From Pycnococcus provasolii (lineage: Eukaryota > Chlorophyta > Pseudoscourfieldiophyceae > Pseudoscourfieldiales): DNA of 64,000 bases. Under the pieces are notes generated by a model that was not told the origin of the DNA, did no database searches, and worked only from the letters and a program-made list of their open reading frames with translations. Both the position numbers and the translations under genes were made by a program. Location: assembly GCA_049487715.1 (NCBI GenBank), contig CP150562.1, positions 62,001-126,000 on the forward strand. The letters are read 5' to 3'. The number at the start of each line of letters is the position of its first letter. The first letter of the stretch is position 1. Of the stretch, positions 50,532-60,388 are shown piece by piece.

Positions 50532-51821
50532 ATCGGGAGCCAAGCTTCTTCTTGGCTTTGTTGTTGCGGACTTACCTGCGGGTTTGTCTTTTCTTTGAAT
50601 CAAATGAGTTGAATTTAAGGTAATGGAATGTGATTTTAGTTTTTTACTCCTCAACGCATCCTCCGCGTCCTCCTGCTTGATGTGTGTCGTCGCCGGTGGT
50701 GAGAGTGAGTTGGCCCTTCTTCTTCTAAATACCATTCTCCATCACCTACTACCGGACTTGCAGACCCAAGTGGTGGTTGAAGACGTCATGCTTTTGGTCT
50801 TCCAGTTTCGACCGCGCGAGCTCGTCGTCGCCACCCTGACACGGTGACACCCTCGTGGCCTCGTCCTCGTCGCATCCCGTGAGCTCCCAGACGCCAATAG
50901 TGGTCTCTTGGTTTTTGTGTTTTTTGAACTCATCTGCGAACAAATTCTTTTCAACGCCACCCATCCAAAGAAGCTAAAATAAATCGCGGAAGATATATCT
51001 AAGAAGAAAAATGACGCTTTCGTGCGATTAAAAAAAACGATAGGGGCGTCTCCACGAGTCGTGCGCGCAAGGTCCGCAACTTCTGTTGAGCGATGCGCAT
51101 TTCTTCCTTTTTTGCCGCCTCATCTACTAAGGTGGATGCCATGAGCCCATTGGTTTCTTATGACTGGTTACTGGTTTCTTCACGGCGGCATCTTCCCGCC
51201 TCGGTTATTTGGATGCAGCCACATCATTGCTTCGCACCCATTTGGTGCTATCGGCATGAGGAGGATACCGCTTCCTCCATTCATTTCGGTAAAACCAAAC
51301 GAGGTACCGGTGTGCCCAAAAGGTAAAGGTTGAGACCCATGTGAAGAGGTTCCCAAGCCAAGACCCCCTCCGACTCCGTCCTCGAGCTCCGACTGCTGGA
51401 CCCACAATGGTTTCACTCGTAAAGACAACCAAGGAACGCAGCGGTGGCGCCATGATTTCACGACAACGTGATAGGCAGTATTTAGTCTAGACTCAAACTT
51501 CGACCTCCCGAGCGGGATCCCGAAAGACCCGAATGTCCCCCACGTAAACGAGCAGGGTCGCAGGTCCAGGGAGCAACAGGGTATCCCGAAAAAACCCTTT
51601 CCTCCCTCGAAATTAACTTCTAGCTAGGTCAATCCTTTTGCCTGCCGACCTTGCCCCCGAACCACCACCATTTTAATTCTCCGTTCAAACAGCAAAAATT
51701 CGCGCACAGTTTTAGTTGTCATACAAACGAAATACACAGTCAGACAGTACAGTAGAACAAAACTTCAAGGTAATAACTGCACACGTGCAGGCAACGCATT
51801 TTTTTGTTCGTGGCGTCGTCA
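50532..51821. other. Long intergenic region, possible small unassigned frames
   Basis: 1.29 kb without a recognised gene. On the minus strand an ATG at 50964 opens 71 codons of mixed, non-repetitive composition (VEKNLFADEFKKH, TIGVWELTGCDED) ending at 50749; it could be a small protein or an exon but nothing confirms it. A minus-strand frame at 51180-51461 is judged weaker. 50985-51040 is A-rich. Confidence 0.3.
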
Positions 51822-54563
51822 ATGTCTTCCTCATCATATCCTGCCGCCGCCGCCGCCGCCGCCGCCGCTTCTACGATGATGATGTTGATGCTCTTATCAT
51901 CATCACTTGCTCTCATCACGCTCCTGCAGGATACCACCACCATCGTCATCATGTCAGAAGCAGCAGCAGCAGCATCACCACCACTACCACCACCATCGTG
52001 CTCCCCATCCAGCCTCTCTTCGCCCTCCAATCTGTCACCACCACTCGCTTGCGTCGTAACAACAGCAGCAGCATCGGCAGATGTAGAGATCCACTACGGA
52101 ATCTCGCACACCGCCCTCTCGATCGCGATGCTTCTACCGAGCAAAGCCGCCAACGCATGGTATGCGCTCGGATTCCCCGCACACGCTGACGCATGCGGCA
52201 ATTCCCGGTGCGGTATGGCGCCGGCATCAGCTGTGATTGGAAGCAACAATGTCGTCGAGCCTGCACTCCTGACGGCGTACGCGAACCCTGAGCGCACAAA
52301 CGCGTGGTTGCCTACGACGAGCGGCACAGAAACCAGCCTGGAGGATACGACTGTTGTGATGTGGGCGACTGTGGACATCGCATCGATTCCCGAGCTTGCC
52401 GCCGTGCCGTCCAACGCCACAGAAGTAAGCCTGCTCTGGGCATTTGGTGTTGGAAATGCCTTTGACGATGGCTTTGCAAGCTACCACGTTCAAAATAGAG
52501 GGGTGGTTACGATACCATGGGCGCCAACCTTCGTCGATCCTGCGCCTGCGCCTGCTCCAGCGCCGGAGGTACAATCAGAAGAAGAACCAACCCCAGAAGA
52601 ATCTGCCGAGATCACCTTCCTTGGCAGCATCAAGCAGGGGCAATCGCCAAATTCCATCAGCACGGAGAGCAGCAGCACACTTGCATGCACGAAATCGTCG
52701 CCAGCAAGCATCCTTCCAGAGTCGCTCGTCAGCTCATTCGACCCGCCGCTCGAGTGCGTCGTCGAGAGCGGAGACATCCAGATCCACTACGGAATCTCCG
52801 AGACTTTGCTCACCGTCGCCATGATTCTGCCCAGCTCAGCCGCGAGCGGGTGGTATGCGCTCGGATTCCCCGCGAATGCCAACACGTGTGCGCCGAACTG
52901 CCCGATGGCGCCTGCGGATGCGATGGTCGCTGATAGTGCGACGGGTGTGGTCGCACCTGCACGCCTCGTCGGGTACTCGAATCCAATCAGGGCGCAAGAC
53001 TGGTCGCCGACGACGAGCGGCACGAGCAGCTTGGATGGTGGGCAGCACGTGATGTGGGCGACGGTGGAGATTGCGAGCGTTCCCGAGCTTGCTTCCAGCA
53101 TGGCAGAGCCCGCGTCGTCGTCGATGGGCGTGCTTTGGGCGTACGGGCCTGGTGACGCGTTCGACGCGGGCTTTGGTGCGTACCACAATCGGAACAAGGG
53201 TGTCATCAGCTTACCTCTTGGCGGCAGCGACGGTGGAGGAGGAGGAACTGCGCCTGCACCGTCGCCTGCCCCTGTTCCTGCGCCATCGCCCAGTCCTTCT
53301 CCTCCTCCTCTGCCTCCTCCTCCTCCTTCTCCTCCTCCTCCTCCTCCTCCTCCTCCTTCTGCTCCTCCTCCTCCTCCTCCCCCGCCGCAGACAACAACGA
53401 ATTCTGTCGCCACGGAGAGCAGCAGCACACTTGCATGCACGAAATCGTCGCCAGCAAGCATCCTTCCAGAGTCGCTCGTCAGCTCATTCGACCCGCCGCT
53501 CGAGTGCGTCGTCGAGAGCGGAGACATCCAGATCCACTACGGAATCTCCGAGACTTTGCTCACCGTCGCCATGATTCTGCCCAGCTCAGCCGCGAGCGGG
53601 TGGTATGCGCTCGGATTCCCCGCGAATGCCAACACGTGTGCGCCGAACTGCCCGATGGCGCCTGCGGATGCGATGGTCGCTGATAGTGCGACGGGTGTGG
53701 TCGCACCTGCACGCCTCGTCGGGTACTCGAATCCAATCAAGGCGCAAGACTGGTCGCCGACGACGAGCGGCACGAGCAGCTTGGATGGTGGGCAGCACGT
53801 GATGTGGGCGACGGTGGAGATTGCGAGCGTTCCCGAGCTTGCTTCCAGCATGGCAAAGTCCGCGTCGTCGTCGATGGGCGTGCTTTGGGCGTACGGGCCT
53901 GGTGACGCGTTCGACGCGGGCTTTGGTGCGTACCACAATCGGAACAAGGGTGTTATCAGCTTACCTCTTGGCGGCGGCGGAGGCGGCGGAGGAGGAGGAA
54001 CTGCGCCTGCGCCGTCGTCGTCGCGTCGTCCGCCGTCATTTTTTTGGCAGGTGCACGGCGCGATGATGGTGTCGGCGTGGGCAGGCCTGCTGCCAGCCGG
54101 CGTAGTCTTGGCAGGCGCCCTTCGTCGTGCCGGCGACGGCGCGACGAAGGCGGGTCTGTTTTGGTCGCACGTGGCGGCGCAGATAACAGGCGTCGCCCTC
54201 GGCACGGCGGCGCTGGTGGTGGTGGGCGTGGGCGGCAGTCGCGGCTGGGATCCTGGCTCCACGCCGCTGCACCATGGCAGCGTGGGGGTGGCGGTGATGG
54301 TGGTGGCGTGGGTTCAAGTGATGGGTGGCGTCGCGCGCCCGCACGCCGGTGGCGGTCGACTTCGGTTGGCGTGGGAGTGGGCACACTTCATCATGGGTGT
54401 GGGTTGCGTGGTTGCGGCGCTCTGGTGCATCGTCACCGGATCGTCGCTTCTGGCACTCTACGTGCCTGGTGTGCGCGCGGAGGTGTGGTGGGGCGTGGCG
54501 GCTGGTGTCGTCGGCGGCGTGGTGCTGGCGGGCGGCGTCGTCAAGCGCACGGTGGTTGCGTGA
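51822..54563 (+). CDS. DOMON-domain cytochrome b561 protein (CYBDOM), three DOMON domains
   Basis: 913 residues from the ATG at 51822. Signal-like hydrophobic start with an Ala run, then three DOMON domains (about 80-235, 295-465, 545-715), each with HYGIS, MLLPS/MILPSS, WYALGFPA.A and VMWATV. DOMON domains bind heme or sugar. Pro-rich linkers separate them. The C-terminal 175 residues form a b561-like membrane core: FWQVHGAMMVSAW, FWSHVAAQITG, LHHGSVGV and WEWAHFIMG supply four heme-ligand histidines. It should move electrons across the plasma membrane or vacuole. The second and third DOMON domains are almost identical. An ATG further upstream is not in frame. Confidence 0.85.
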   Translation: MSSSSYPAAAAAAAAASTMMMLMLLSSSLALITLLQDTTTIVIMSEAAAAASPPLPPPSCSPSSLSSPSNLSPPLACVVTTAAASADVEIHYGISHTALSIAMLLPSKAANAWYALGFPAHADACGNSRCGMAPASAVIGSNNVVEPALLTAYANPERTNAWLPTTSGTETSLEDTTVVMWATVDIASIPELAAVPSNATEVSLLWAFGVGNAFDDGFASYHVQNRGVVTIPWAPTFVDPAPAPAPAPEVQSEEEPTPEESAEITFLGSIKQGQSPNSISTESSSTLACTKSSPASILPESLVSSFDPPLECVVESGDIQIHYGISETLLTVAMILPSSAASGWYALGFPANANTCAPNCPMAPADAMVADSATGVVAPARLVGYSNPIRAQDWSPTTSGTSSLDGGQHVMWATVEIASVPELASSMAEPASSSMGVLWAYGPGDAFDAGFGAYHNRNKGVISLPLGGSDGGGGGTAPAPSPAPVPAPSPSPSPPPLPPPPPSPPPPPPPPPSAPPPPPPPPQTTTNSVATESSSTLACTKSSPASILPESLVSSFDPPLECVVESGDIQIHYGISETLLTVAMILPSSAASGWYALGFPANANTCAPNCPMAPADAMVADSATGVVAPARLVGYSNPIKAQDWSPTTSGTSSLDGGQHVMWATVEIASVPELASSMAKSASSSMGVLWAYGPGDAFDAGFGAYHNRNKGVISLPLGGGGGGGGGGTAPAPSSSRRPPSFFWQVHGAMMVSAWAGLLPAGVVLAGALRRAGDGATKAGLFWSHVAAQITGVALGTAALVVVGVGGSRGWDPGSTPLHHGSVGVAVMVVAWVQVMGGVARPHAGGGRLRLAWEWAHFIMGVGCVVAALWCIVTGSSLLALYVPGVRAEVWWGVAAGVVGGVVLAGGVVKRTVVA
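52663..53975 (+). repeat. Internal tandem duplication of a DOMON unit
   Basis: About 560 bases starting ACGGAGAGCAGCAGCACAC at 52663 recur at 53413, exactly 750 bases later, with only a few differences (for example AGGGCG/AAGGCG and GCAGAGCC/GCAAAGTC). A proline-rich CTC/CCT microsatellite (53300-53385) separates the units. Confidence 0.92.
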
Positions 54564-54714
54564 AACATGTGAAAAGTTTCAGACATACCATCCCCCTGGT
54601 CAAAATCAACCCCCCCCCCCAAACCCCGAACTCGGTCTACCAACCTAGACCGAGTTCAGAAAATAATATCTCGCACATTATTGTTTCCACAATACCCGCC
54701 ACACTACCACAAAC

Positions 54715-55560
54715 ATGTCGGCAGCAGCAGCGAGCAGTGGCAGTCGGTGGAACCTCACGAACCACAACATCGTAGTCACCGGCGCGTCAAAGGGCATAGG
54801 ACTTGCAACCTCGCAAGTAGCAGCCTCGCTGGGCGCCAACGTCATTCTCGTCGCGCGCTCGTCAGACGACCTGGCAACCGCCATCGCGTCGCTCCCTCCA
54901 GACTCTCAATCCAGGTGCACGCCTTGTGCATGCGATCTCTCAACAGACGATGGGCGTGCCGTTCTCGTCTCACAAGCTCAAGCAACGTTCGGCGGAATTC
55001 TGCACGGCGTCGTCAACAACGCGGGAACGAACGTTCGAAAAACCATCCTCGAGCAAACGGACGACGAGTACTCAGCCATCGTCTCGCTGAACCAGCACGC
55101 CATCTACCGCCTGTGCCAACTTCTACAGCCTATGCTAGCACGCGGATCCGCCGCACGAGGAAATCCTGAACTGTTCGGCGCATCCGTCGTGAACGTTGGC
55201 AGTGCCGCGGGTGTCGGAAGCACGGGAAGTGGCGCGGCGTACGGCATGACCAAGGCGGCTATCGCGCACTTGAGCAAGATCCTCGCGTGCGAGTGGGCAC
55301 AGCATCGCATACGTGTCAACTGCGTCGCCCCATGGGTCACGTTAACACCTCTTCTTGAAGCCGCCCTAGAAAAGAACCCAAACAGCTTAGAAAAGGCGGA
55401 GGCGCGCACGCCGATGCGACGGGCTGCAAAGCCTGAGGAGATTGCAGACGCCGTTGTATTTCTCCTGATGGATGCCAGCTCATACGTCACCGGGCAGGTG
55501 CTAAGCGTCGACGGCGGTCTGAGTGCGAACCACGTCGCTGGACCGACGGTTGAGCCTTGA
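54715..55560 (+). CDS. Short-chain dehydrogenase/reductase, tropinone-reductase-like
   Basis: 281 residues. Rossmann fold with TGASKGIGLA (NADP(H) loop), NNAG at about 103, catalytic Ser in NVGSAAG, Tyr-Lys in AAYGMTKAA, and the classical end ASSYVTGQVLSVDGG. Arg in VARSSDD after the second strand suggests NADPH preference. The substrate cannot be read. The spacer before it contains CCCCAAACCCCGAACTCGG and its partial inverted copy, CCGAGTTC (54628-54658). Confidence 0.88.
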   Translation: MSAAAASSGSRWNLTNHNIVVTGASKGIGLATSQVAASLGANVILVARSSDDLATAIASLPPDSQSRCTPCACDLSTDDGRAVLVSQAQATFGGILHGVVNNAGTNVRKTILEQTDDEYSAIVSLNQHAIYRLCQLLQPMLARGSAARGNPELFGASVVNVGSAAGVGSTGSGAAYGMTKAAIAHLSKILACEWAQHRIRVNCVAPWVTLTPLLEAALEKNPNSLEKAEARTPMRRAAKPEEIADAVVFLLMDASSYVTGQVLSVDGGLSANHVAGPTVEP

Positions 55561-55669
55561 AAAAAAAAACAAAGGTTACCCATTCTTTTTTCTTTCCCCC
55601 TTCCACTCACTCACTCACTCACACGCAGGCACGCACATCATCGTCTTGGTGCTTACCGTACGTACGAAC

Positions 55670-56086
55670 CTACCTCCTGCGCCTTTTCCCACCCTTACCT
55701 CCGAGCGGGTCTTTCGCGGGACCACGTGCGTACTTGCCCTTGAACCACTCGTTTTCGTCACGCTCCGTCATCTCCTCCTGCGCATTTGCTCCACTCGAGA
55801 GGAGGAGTCCACTCGCCGTGGCGGCGAGCGTTCCGACGACGACGAGCAGCGGCAGCGCCCACGACGGCGCTTCGACGTCCCCGTAGTCCGCGAGCTGGGA
55901 GACGACGAGCGACGCCGACGCACTAAGAGCCCCCTGAACCTTCAAGGATGGTGCCGCCAATGGCGCCAAGGACGCAGACGCACGGAGAGGGCGCACGGAG
56001 GAAGCACGCCTATTATTGTTAGCCCTACCAGGAGCACGAAGAGCACGACCTTCAAGGCAGGAGAGAGACGAGCGGCACAGAGACAT
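55670..56086 (-). CDS. Small plastid-targeted single-pass membrane protein, unknown
   Basis: 138 residues from the ATG at 56086. The N-terminal 45 residues are Ser/Arg/Ala rich, with a run of Asn and RASSVRPLRAS, typical of a plastid transit peptide. A single membrane helix (WALPLLVVVGTLAATASGLL) follows ADYGDVEAP, and the tail is charged (ERDENEWFKGKYARGP, then GGKRRRR). The DYGD....PSWALP..V region is suggestive of small thylakoid proteins, but I cannot name a family. Convergent with the SDR gene. Confidence 0.62.
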   Translation of the reverse strand: MSLCRSSLSCLEGRALRAPGRANNNRRASSVRPLRASASLAPLAAPSLKVQGALSASASLVVSQLADYGDVEAPSWALPLLVVVGTLAATASGLLLSSGANAQEEMTERDENEWFKGKYARGPAKDPLGGKGGKRRRR

Positions 56087-56984
56087 GGATACTTGTAACT
56101 TGTGATGGGACTGCTAAAGTGCTAAACAGGCCGGGAACCTAAGAGATAAGAACCAACCTGTGGTGGAGGCGGACTGGACGGGACTCAGAGGAGGGGATTT
56201 CTTTGGTTCAAGAGGGGGATCCCCAATCTCAATCCGGTTTCCTCATCGGATCGTAATTACAATTCGGAGGGCTCCACGTCAGAACCGACCCCCCCGGCCC
56301 CCGCGGGCCCAGGTGGAGGAGTTGACTTTACGGTACAAGGTTATGGCATGTAGGTTTTTAGGGGAGATTTTGCTAACCCTACCCGGTAGCTAACTTTTTA
56401 GTTCGAAAGGGGGGTTAGGGTTGAGAGTACCCCCCTGCTTGACCGGGTGCACCAGGACTTGTTTGGGACTTGTTGGGTTAGGGTTAGGGTTAGGGTTAGG
56501 GTTAGGGTTAGGGTTGGAACTGTCGTGGCGTACCACTATAAGTTTATGTACAACATTGAACATTTCGCTTCCCGCGTGGTCCACCGTCCACGCGGAAAGT
56601 CCTCTCCCCCTCAAGAAGTTATTAACTATTACTGTGCGATCCAATGACGAAAAGGTAGTAGAGTATGGACAAGCCGACGCCCGACCAATCATCACGGGTG
56701 TCGGGTGATGAGAGGGTCACCTCCCGCGGGGGACCGGGGGGAGCCTAGGCCTTCCTCTCGCGGACGGAGCACTGCTCGCAGACGGACGGCACCCGTGGGT
56801 GCGATTTTTTTCTTAGTAGGGCCCCAGGCTGCCAGGGGCCTGACCAGCGGCCGAGAAGGCGTCGCGTCCCGTCCCGTCCCGTTCCGTGGTCCACGGTCCC
56901 GTCAGCCACGCTAAGTCAAGCCGGCCCCATCCCGGAGTTTGGGCCACGGCGACGGCGGTGGTCCATTTCCACCCACACTGGGCG
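56087..56984. promoter_or_regulatory. Divergent spacer with telomeric repeats
   Basis: 898 bases. A single GGGTTAGGG element at 56412-56420 and a perfect array of about 6.5 GGGTTA units at 56475-56514. Next to the array on the left is an imperfect copy (CTTGTTTGGGACTTGTTGGG). The right part is GC-rich with no gene. Between the plastid membrane protein and the C1q-like gene. Confidence 0.8.
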
Positions 56985-57914
56985 ATGAAGACGAAGGCGC
57001 ACGTGACGACGTATCTCTGGGTGGCGCTGCTCCTTGGCGTGGGCTGGCTCGACACGGCCAAGGCCCAGGCCGAGGTGATCAACGAGCCATCATCACCGTC
57101 TGTCGAGGCCATACTCAAACGGCTCGATAACTTCCACGCCGAGCTGAACGACATCAAGCAGAGCATCCTTTCGTCGGGGAGCCTTGGGGTTGTTTCTGAG
57201 GCCATTGCGGCTGAATTGACGCCTCGCAGGACGTTGCTCTCCACACAAAGTGCTGCAGACAGCTTTCAGCACGTCTCCAGCGACGGCTCGGCGCGGCTGA
57301 GCATCTCTTCGGACACTGGGGTGGACGTGGAGAGCGTCCAATTCAGTGGCGCATCCATTGGCATTTCCGCAGACACCGATTTGCTCTCGCTCGGGTCTGG
57401 CACGCTGACTGTGAATGGAGACATCACTGCAACGGGGAGCTGCTGTGGTTCTTCATCCACAGCGTTCACGCCACGTGGGTTCTATGTGAAGAAAGACAGC
57501 TCCACTTATATCACCACTTCTGCTGGCACCTGGGAGACAGTCGCCGGCTTCACAACCACGAACCTCGTCGGTGGCTGGGACTCTGGAAACCTCGTCATGA
57601 ACACCGGCGTCTTCACCGCGCCTGTTGCTGGGTACTACTACGTCAGCGTAAACCAGCGCGTTGACGACCATGACCCGAGCAACTCATATATTCGGCTCGT
57701 AATCTCCATCAACGACTCAACATCGTGGCTTAGCGTCGGCGGGCATACCCTCGTGGGGAATGGATGGAGTTCGAACTTTGAAACCATCCAAGCCTCGAAC
57801 ATTATCAGCCTCTCCGCATCGGACACCATACGCTTCAAGGTTCAAGCCTCCGGGGATACTACCTATTATCTACATGCAGAGTCACACTACTCGGTGTTCC
57901 TGATGCCAACGTGA
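56985..57914 (+). CDS. Secreted C1q/TNF-like domain protein
   Basis: 309 residues from the ATG at 56985. Signal peptide (YLWVALLLGVGWLDTAKAQA). A short coiled coil (about 45-70: EAILKRLDNFHAELNDIKQS), a beta-strand-rich stalk (SGASIGISADTDLLSLGSG, GTLTVNGDITATG) and a C-terminal globular domain with VFTAPVAGYYYVSVNQRVDD and ending in HYSVFLMPT, the signatures of C1q domains. Such trimers bind ligands or surfaces. Codon use is more mixed (AT-ending codons such as TAT, ATT, GCA) than its neighbours. The stalk resembles phage and large-virus fibre proteins. Confidence 0.7.
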   Translation: MKTKAHVTTYLWVALLLGVGWLDTAKAQAEVINEPSSPSVEAILKRLDNFHAELNDIKQSILSSGSLGVVSEAIAAELTPRRTLLSTQSAADSFQHVSSDGSARLSISSDTGVDVESVQFSGASIGISADTDLLSLGSGTLTVNGDITATGSCCGSSSTAFTPRGFYVKKDSSTYITTSAGTWETVAGFTTTNLVGGWDSGNLVMNTGVFTAPVAGYYYVSVNQRVDDHDPSNSYIRLVISINDSTSWLSVGGHTLVGNGWSSNFETIQASNIISLSASDTIRFKVQASGDTTYYLHAESHYSVFLMPT

Positions 57915-58198
57915 AAAGCTTCGTGCTGCCCGCGCCGCTGGAGGGGAGCCGTGGAACACCACCGATCATGCGGTTGGTCGCCTTTCGCGTGGCCGGCTTG
58001 GTGGTGCGGTTGGAGGAGGTCCTCGCGCAGGCTGGCAGGGCATGGCATGCAAGGGGTCGCGTTCCTTTCGTGAATGTTTGAATACTTCAATACTCAGACT
58101 GTTTCTTTCTGGTGGTCATCTATCTGGTCATCGTCGTAACCCTAACCCTTTTTTTCCCCTCCCCCTTCGGACCACTCTGACGACGCGTCTGACGAAAT

Positions 58199-59020
58199 AT
58201 GGTGCCCATGACGGGGTTCGCCGCGTCGCCGTTCGCGCTCTCCGCCTCGTACGCATCCCTCCTCGGCGTCAACGCCGCATACGGAACGGGACTCAACGGG
58301 CGACTGCCTACGAATGCGTTGATATCGTCCGAGTACGAAACTTCTGTGACACCCGTCGGAGCAACATTCGCCATCTGGGGCCCCATCTTCGTGTCCCAAG
58401 GCGTCGGAACCGCGCTCATGGCGTCAGGCGCACTTCCAATGGCACCTGTCGCGCCGATGTGGATGGCGACGTGGGCGTGCGAAGTGGTGTGGCAGCTCGT
58501 GTTCGCGTCCGTGCCCCTCCCAGCAAAGTCGGCGGACGACCAGCGAAAACTTGTGTCGCTCGTACCAGCAGCTGGCATGCTCGTCGCGGCACACACAAAC
58601 ATGGTCGCAGCTGCTTGGCGTCTCACAGAACACTCAGCTAGCTCTTCGATCCTACGTGCTTGCTTCGTCGACTTTCCGACGGGACTCAACGCCGGATGGC
58701 TTGCTGCCGCCACTGGGATCGGCATCACGCTCGTCGCTCAGCACATACCCGCCGCCAAGCAAACTCTTGCGGGACCAAACGCAGGAGCCGTGCTCGTCGG
58801 GTTGCTTACAGCATACGGCACGGCGACGACGCTTGCTCTGAGTTCGGCCGTTCCAGGTGCCGCACTCGGCTACGCGGCAGCCACAGGCATAGCATGCATG
58901 GGTATAGAGGCTCGCGAAACACACGCTGAGCGTGTGCGTCGCACTGCAGGTACTTGCAAGTGGATTGCGCTCGCTTCTGGTGTTGTTGGGATTGGCTTAC
59001 GAATCGCTGCGCGGCGCTAA
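58199..59020 (+). CDS. TspO/MBR-like polytopic membrane protein
   Basis: 273 residues with about seven to eight hydrophobic segments. SVTPVGATFAIWGPIFVSQG matches the TspO-superfamily hallmark (..PAGYAFSIWG.IY) though the protein is longer than the 160-residue TspO core, as in some eukaryotic relatives. Possible roles include tetrapyrrole or sterol handling, but not shown. A CCCTAACCC element lies 60 bases before the ATG. Confidence 0.6.
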   Translation: MVPMTGFAASPFALSASYASLLGVNAAYGTGLNGRLPTNALISSEYETSVTPVGATFAIWGPIFVSQGVGTALMASGALPMAPVAPMWMATWACEVVWQLVFASVPLPAKSADDQRKLVSLVPAAGMLVAAHTNMVAAAWRLTEHSASSSILRACFVDFPTGLNAGWLAAATGIGITLVAQHIPAAKQTLAGPNAGAVLVGLLTAYGTATTLALSSAVPGAALGYAAATGIACMGIEARETHAERVRRTAGTCKWIALASGVVGIGLRIAARR

Positions 59021-59266
59021 CGTTCAGACATTGAGTAAAAAGTGGGAAAGCATGTTGCACATTCTTGACTTTGTAAGAAAAAAGACTTTTCCTTTTGTTG
59101 TTTCAATGAGAATATAATCATTACACATGGTGCACACATAAATAAGATAATACTTACCTTAACATACAGTAGACATGTAGGGTACTTATAATGTAAATAG
59201 TATAAAATACTGTACACAAGCAAGCAAGCTCAGTCAACGCGCAACACGTTCTTCTTCGTGTCATCG

Positions 59267-60388
59267 TCACCTTCGGTGACGTACGTCTGAGCTCTCCGCC
59301 GACTCACTCTCGACGAAGTTTGCCAAGCCAACCTCCTGAAGATTCCTGTACAACGCCACCTCGCGCATGAACGGATGCACGCCCTCACGCCCCTTCTTCG
59401 GACGCTCCCAGTCGTAGTAGTGCGGCCTGCTCGTCTTGGAGAAGTAGTTGCGAAACTGAAATCCGTACACGTTCACCTTCTCGCACACCTTCATCGCCAA
59501 GATCACGCCCACGAGACCGCTGCTCGGCTTGTGCCCTTGGTTACGCACCCACTGCCAGCTGTAGCACAGAAACTCCGGATCGCACACGAAGCAGCTCTTC
59601 TGACGCTCCTCGTCCACGCTCAGCGCCGCGGCCCAGTTCTTCAAGTCGTGGTTGCGCAGCGTGTGCAGGTACACCTCTCCAGCCTCCTTAACCGTCACGT
59701 CCGGATTGTTCAGCAGGCGAAACGTCGTCTTGCTTCCTACAAACTGCTCGTATCCAGAAGTGATGCCCGCGTTGAAGCGAAACACGATATCGTGGCTGTC
59801 GATGTCAGGCCCGAGCTGCGTTTCGAGCAGACTCCCGGAGTTTCCCACAACCGCGCACTTGTCGAAGAGCTTCCCCGACCGTCCCGCCATGAACGGTTCG
59901 TGCTCAGGCAGAACGTCCCCTAGATGTCTTATTTTTTCCAGCTCGTTGTAGCTGTGAAACCTGAATACGTGGCTCCCTCCGCAGCTAATGAGCGTGTCGC
60001 TTTTGATCGCCTCCTGGTCGAGCAGGAGCGGCACGGGCAGCGCGAGCATTTCCTGCGCCTGTTTGAGAAAGTTGGTTGCGTTCCAGTCTTTTGGACGATG
60101 TATGGGCGCCTCCGCAGACGAGCGGTGTGAGCCTTGCGACGCCGCCGCCGACGCCGACGACGTACGGTTACCACCACCACCATTACCACGTTGTGCTTGA
60201 GCTGATCCCACTTTCGAGGACGGGATTGCTCTTGTTTGGTGCTGCTTGGCCCCCCTGCGTTTGCCTCCCATATTGTCGCCCACCATCACCACCTTGCTCA
60301 ACTTGCGCGAGTAGATTTCCCTGAATAGCATAAGCGTCGCGCATGTTAGCAGTACTAAGACAAAGTTGCTGAACGAAGGCCGAAGCAT
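59267..60388 (-). CDS. GT29 sialyltransferase-like glycosyltransferase
   Basis: 373 residues. Type II membrane protein: FVLVLLTCATLMLF anchor at 8-22, Gly/Ser-rich stem (to about 105), then sialylmotif L (CAVVGNSGSLLETQLGPDID followed by HDIVFRFNAG), motif S (KPSSGLVGVILAMKVCEKV) and the VS-like HPFMREVALYR. All key motif residues are present, so it is probably a Golgi enzyme. In plants and algae, GT29 proteins may use Kdo or other acids rather than sialic acid; the donor is unknown. Confidence 0.88.
   Translation of the reverse strand: MLRPSFSNFVLVLLTCATLMLFREIYSRKLSKVVMVGDNMGGKRRGAKQHQTRAIPSSKVGSAQAQRGNGGGGNRTSSASAAASQGSHRSSAEAPIHRPKDWNATNFLKQAQEMLALPVPLLLDQEAIKSDTLISCGGSHVFRFHSYNELEKIRHLGDVLPEHEPFMAGRSGKLFDKCAVVGNSGSLLETQLGPDIDSHDIVFRFNAGITSGYEQFVGSKTTFRLLNNPDVTVKEAGEVYLHTLRNHDLKNWAAALSVDEERQKSCFVCDPEFLCYSWQWVRNQGHKPSSGLVGVILAMKVCEKVNVYGFQFRNYFSKTSRPHYYDWERPKKGREGVHPFMREVALYRNLQEVGLANFVESESAESSDVRHRR

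Noticed and set aside
51180-51461. Minus-strand open frame with a faint serine-hydrolase-like GHTGTSFG motif
   Set aside because: Too short, with no other family motif and weak composition; probably chance.
13225-56514. Telomeric repeats as chromosome ends
   Set aside because: All arrays are short, internal and flanked by genes on both sides; none is terminal in the window.
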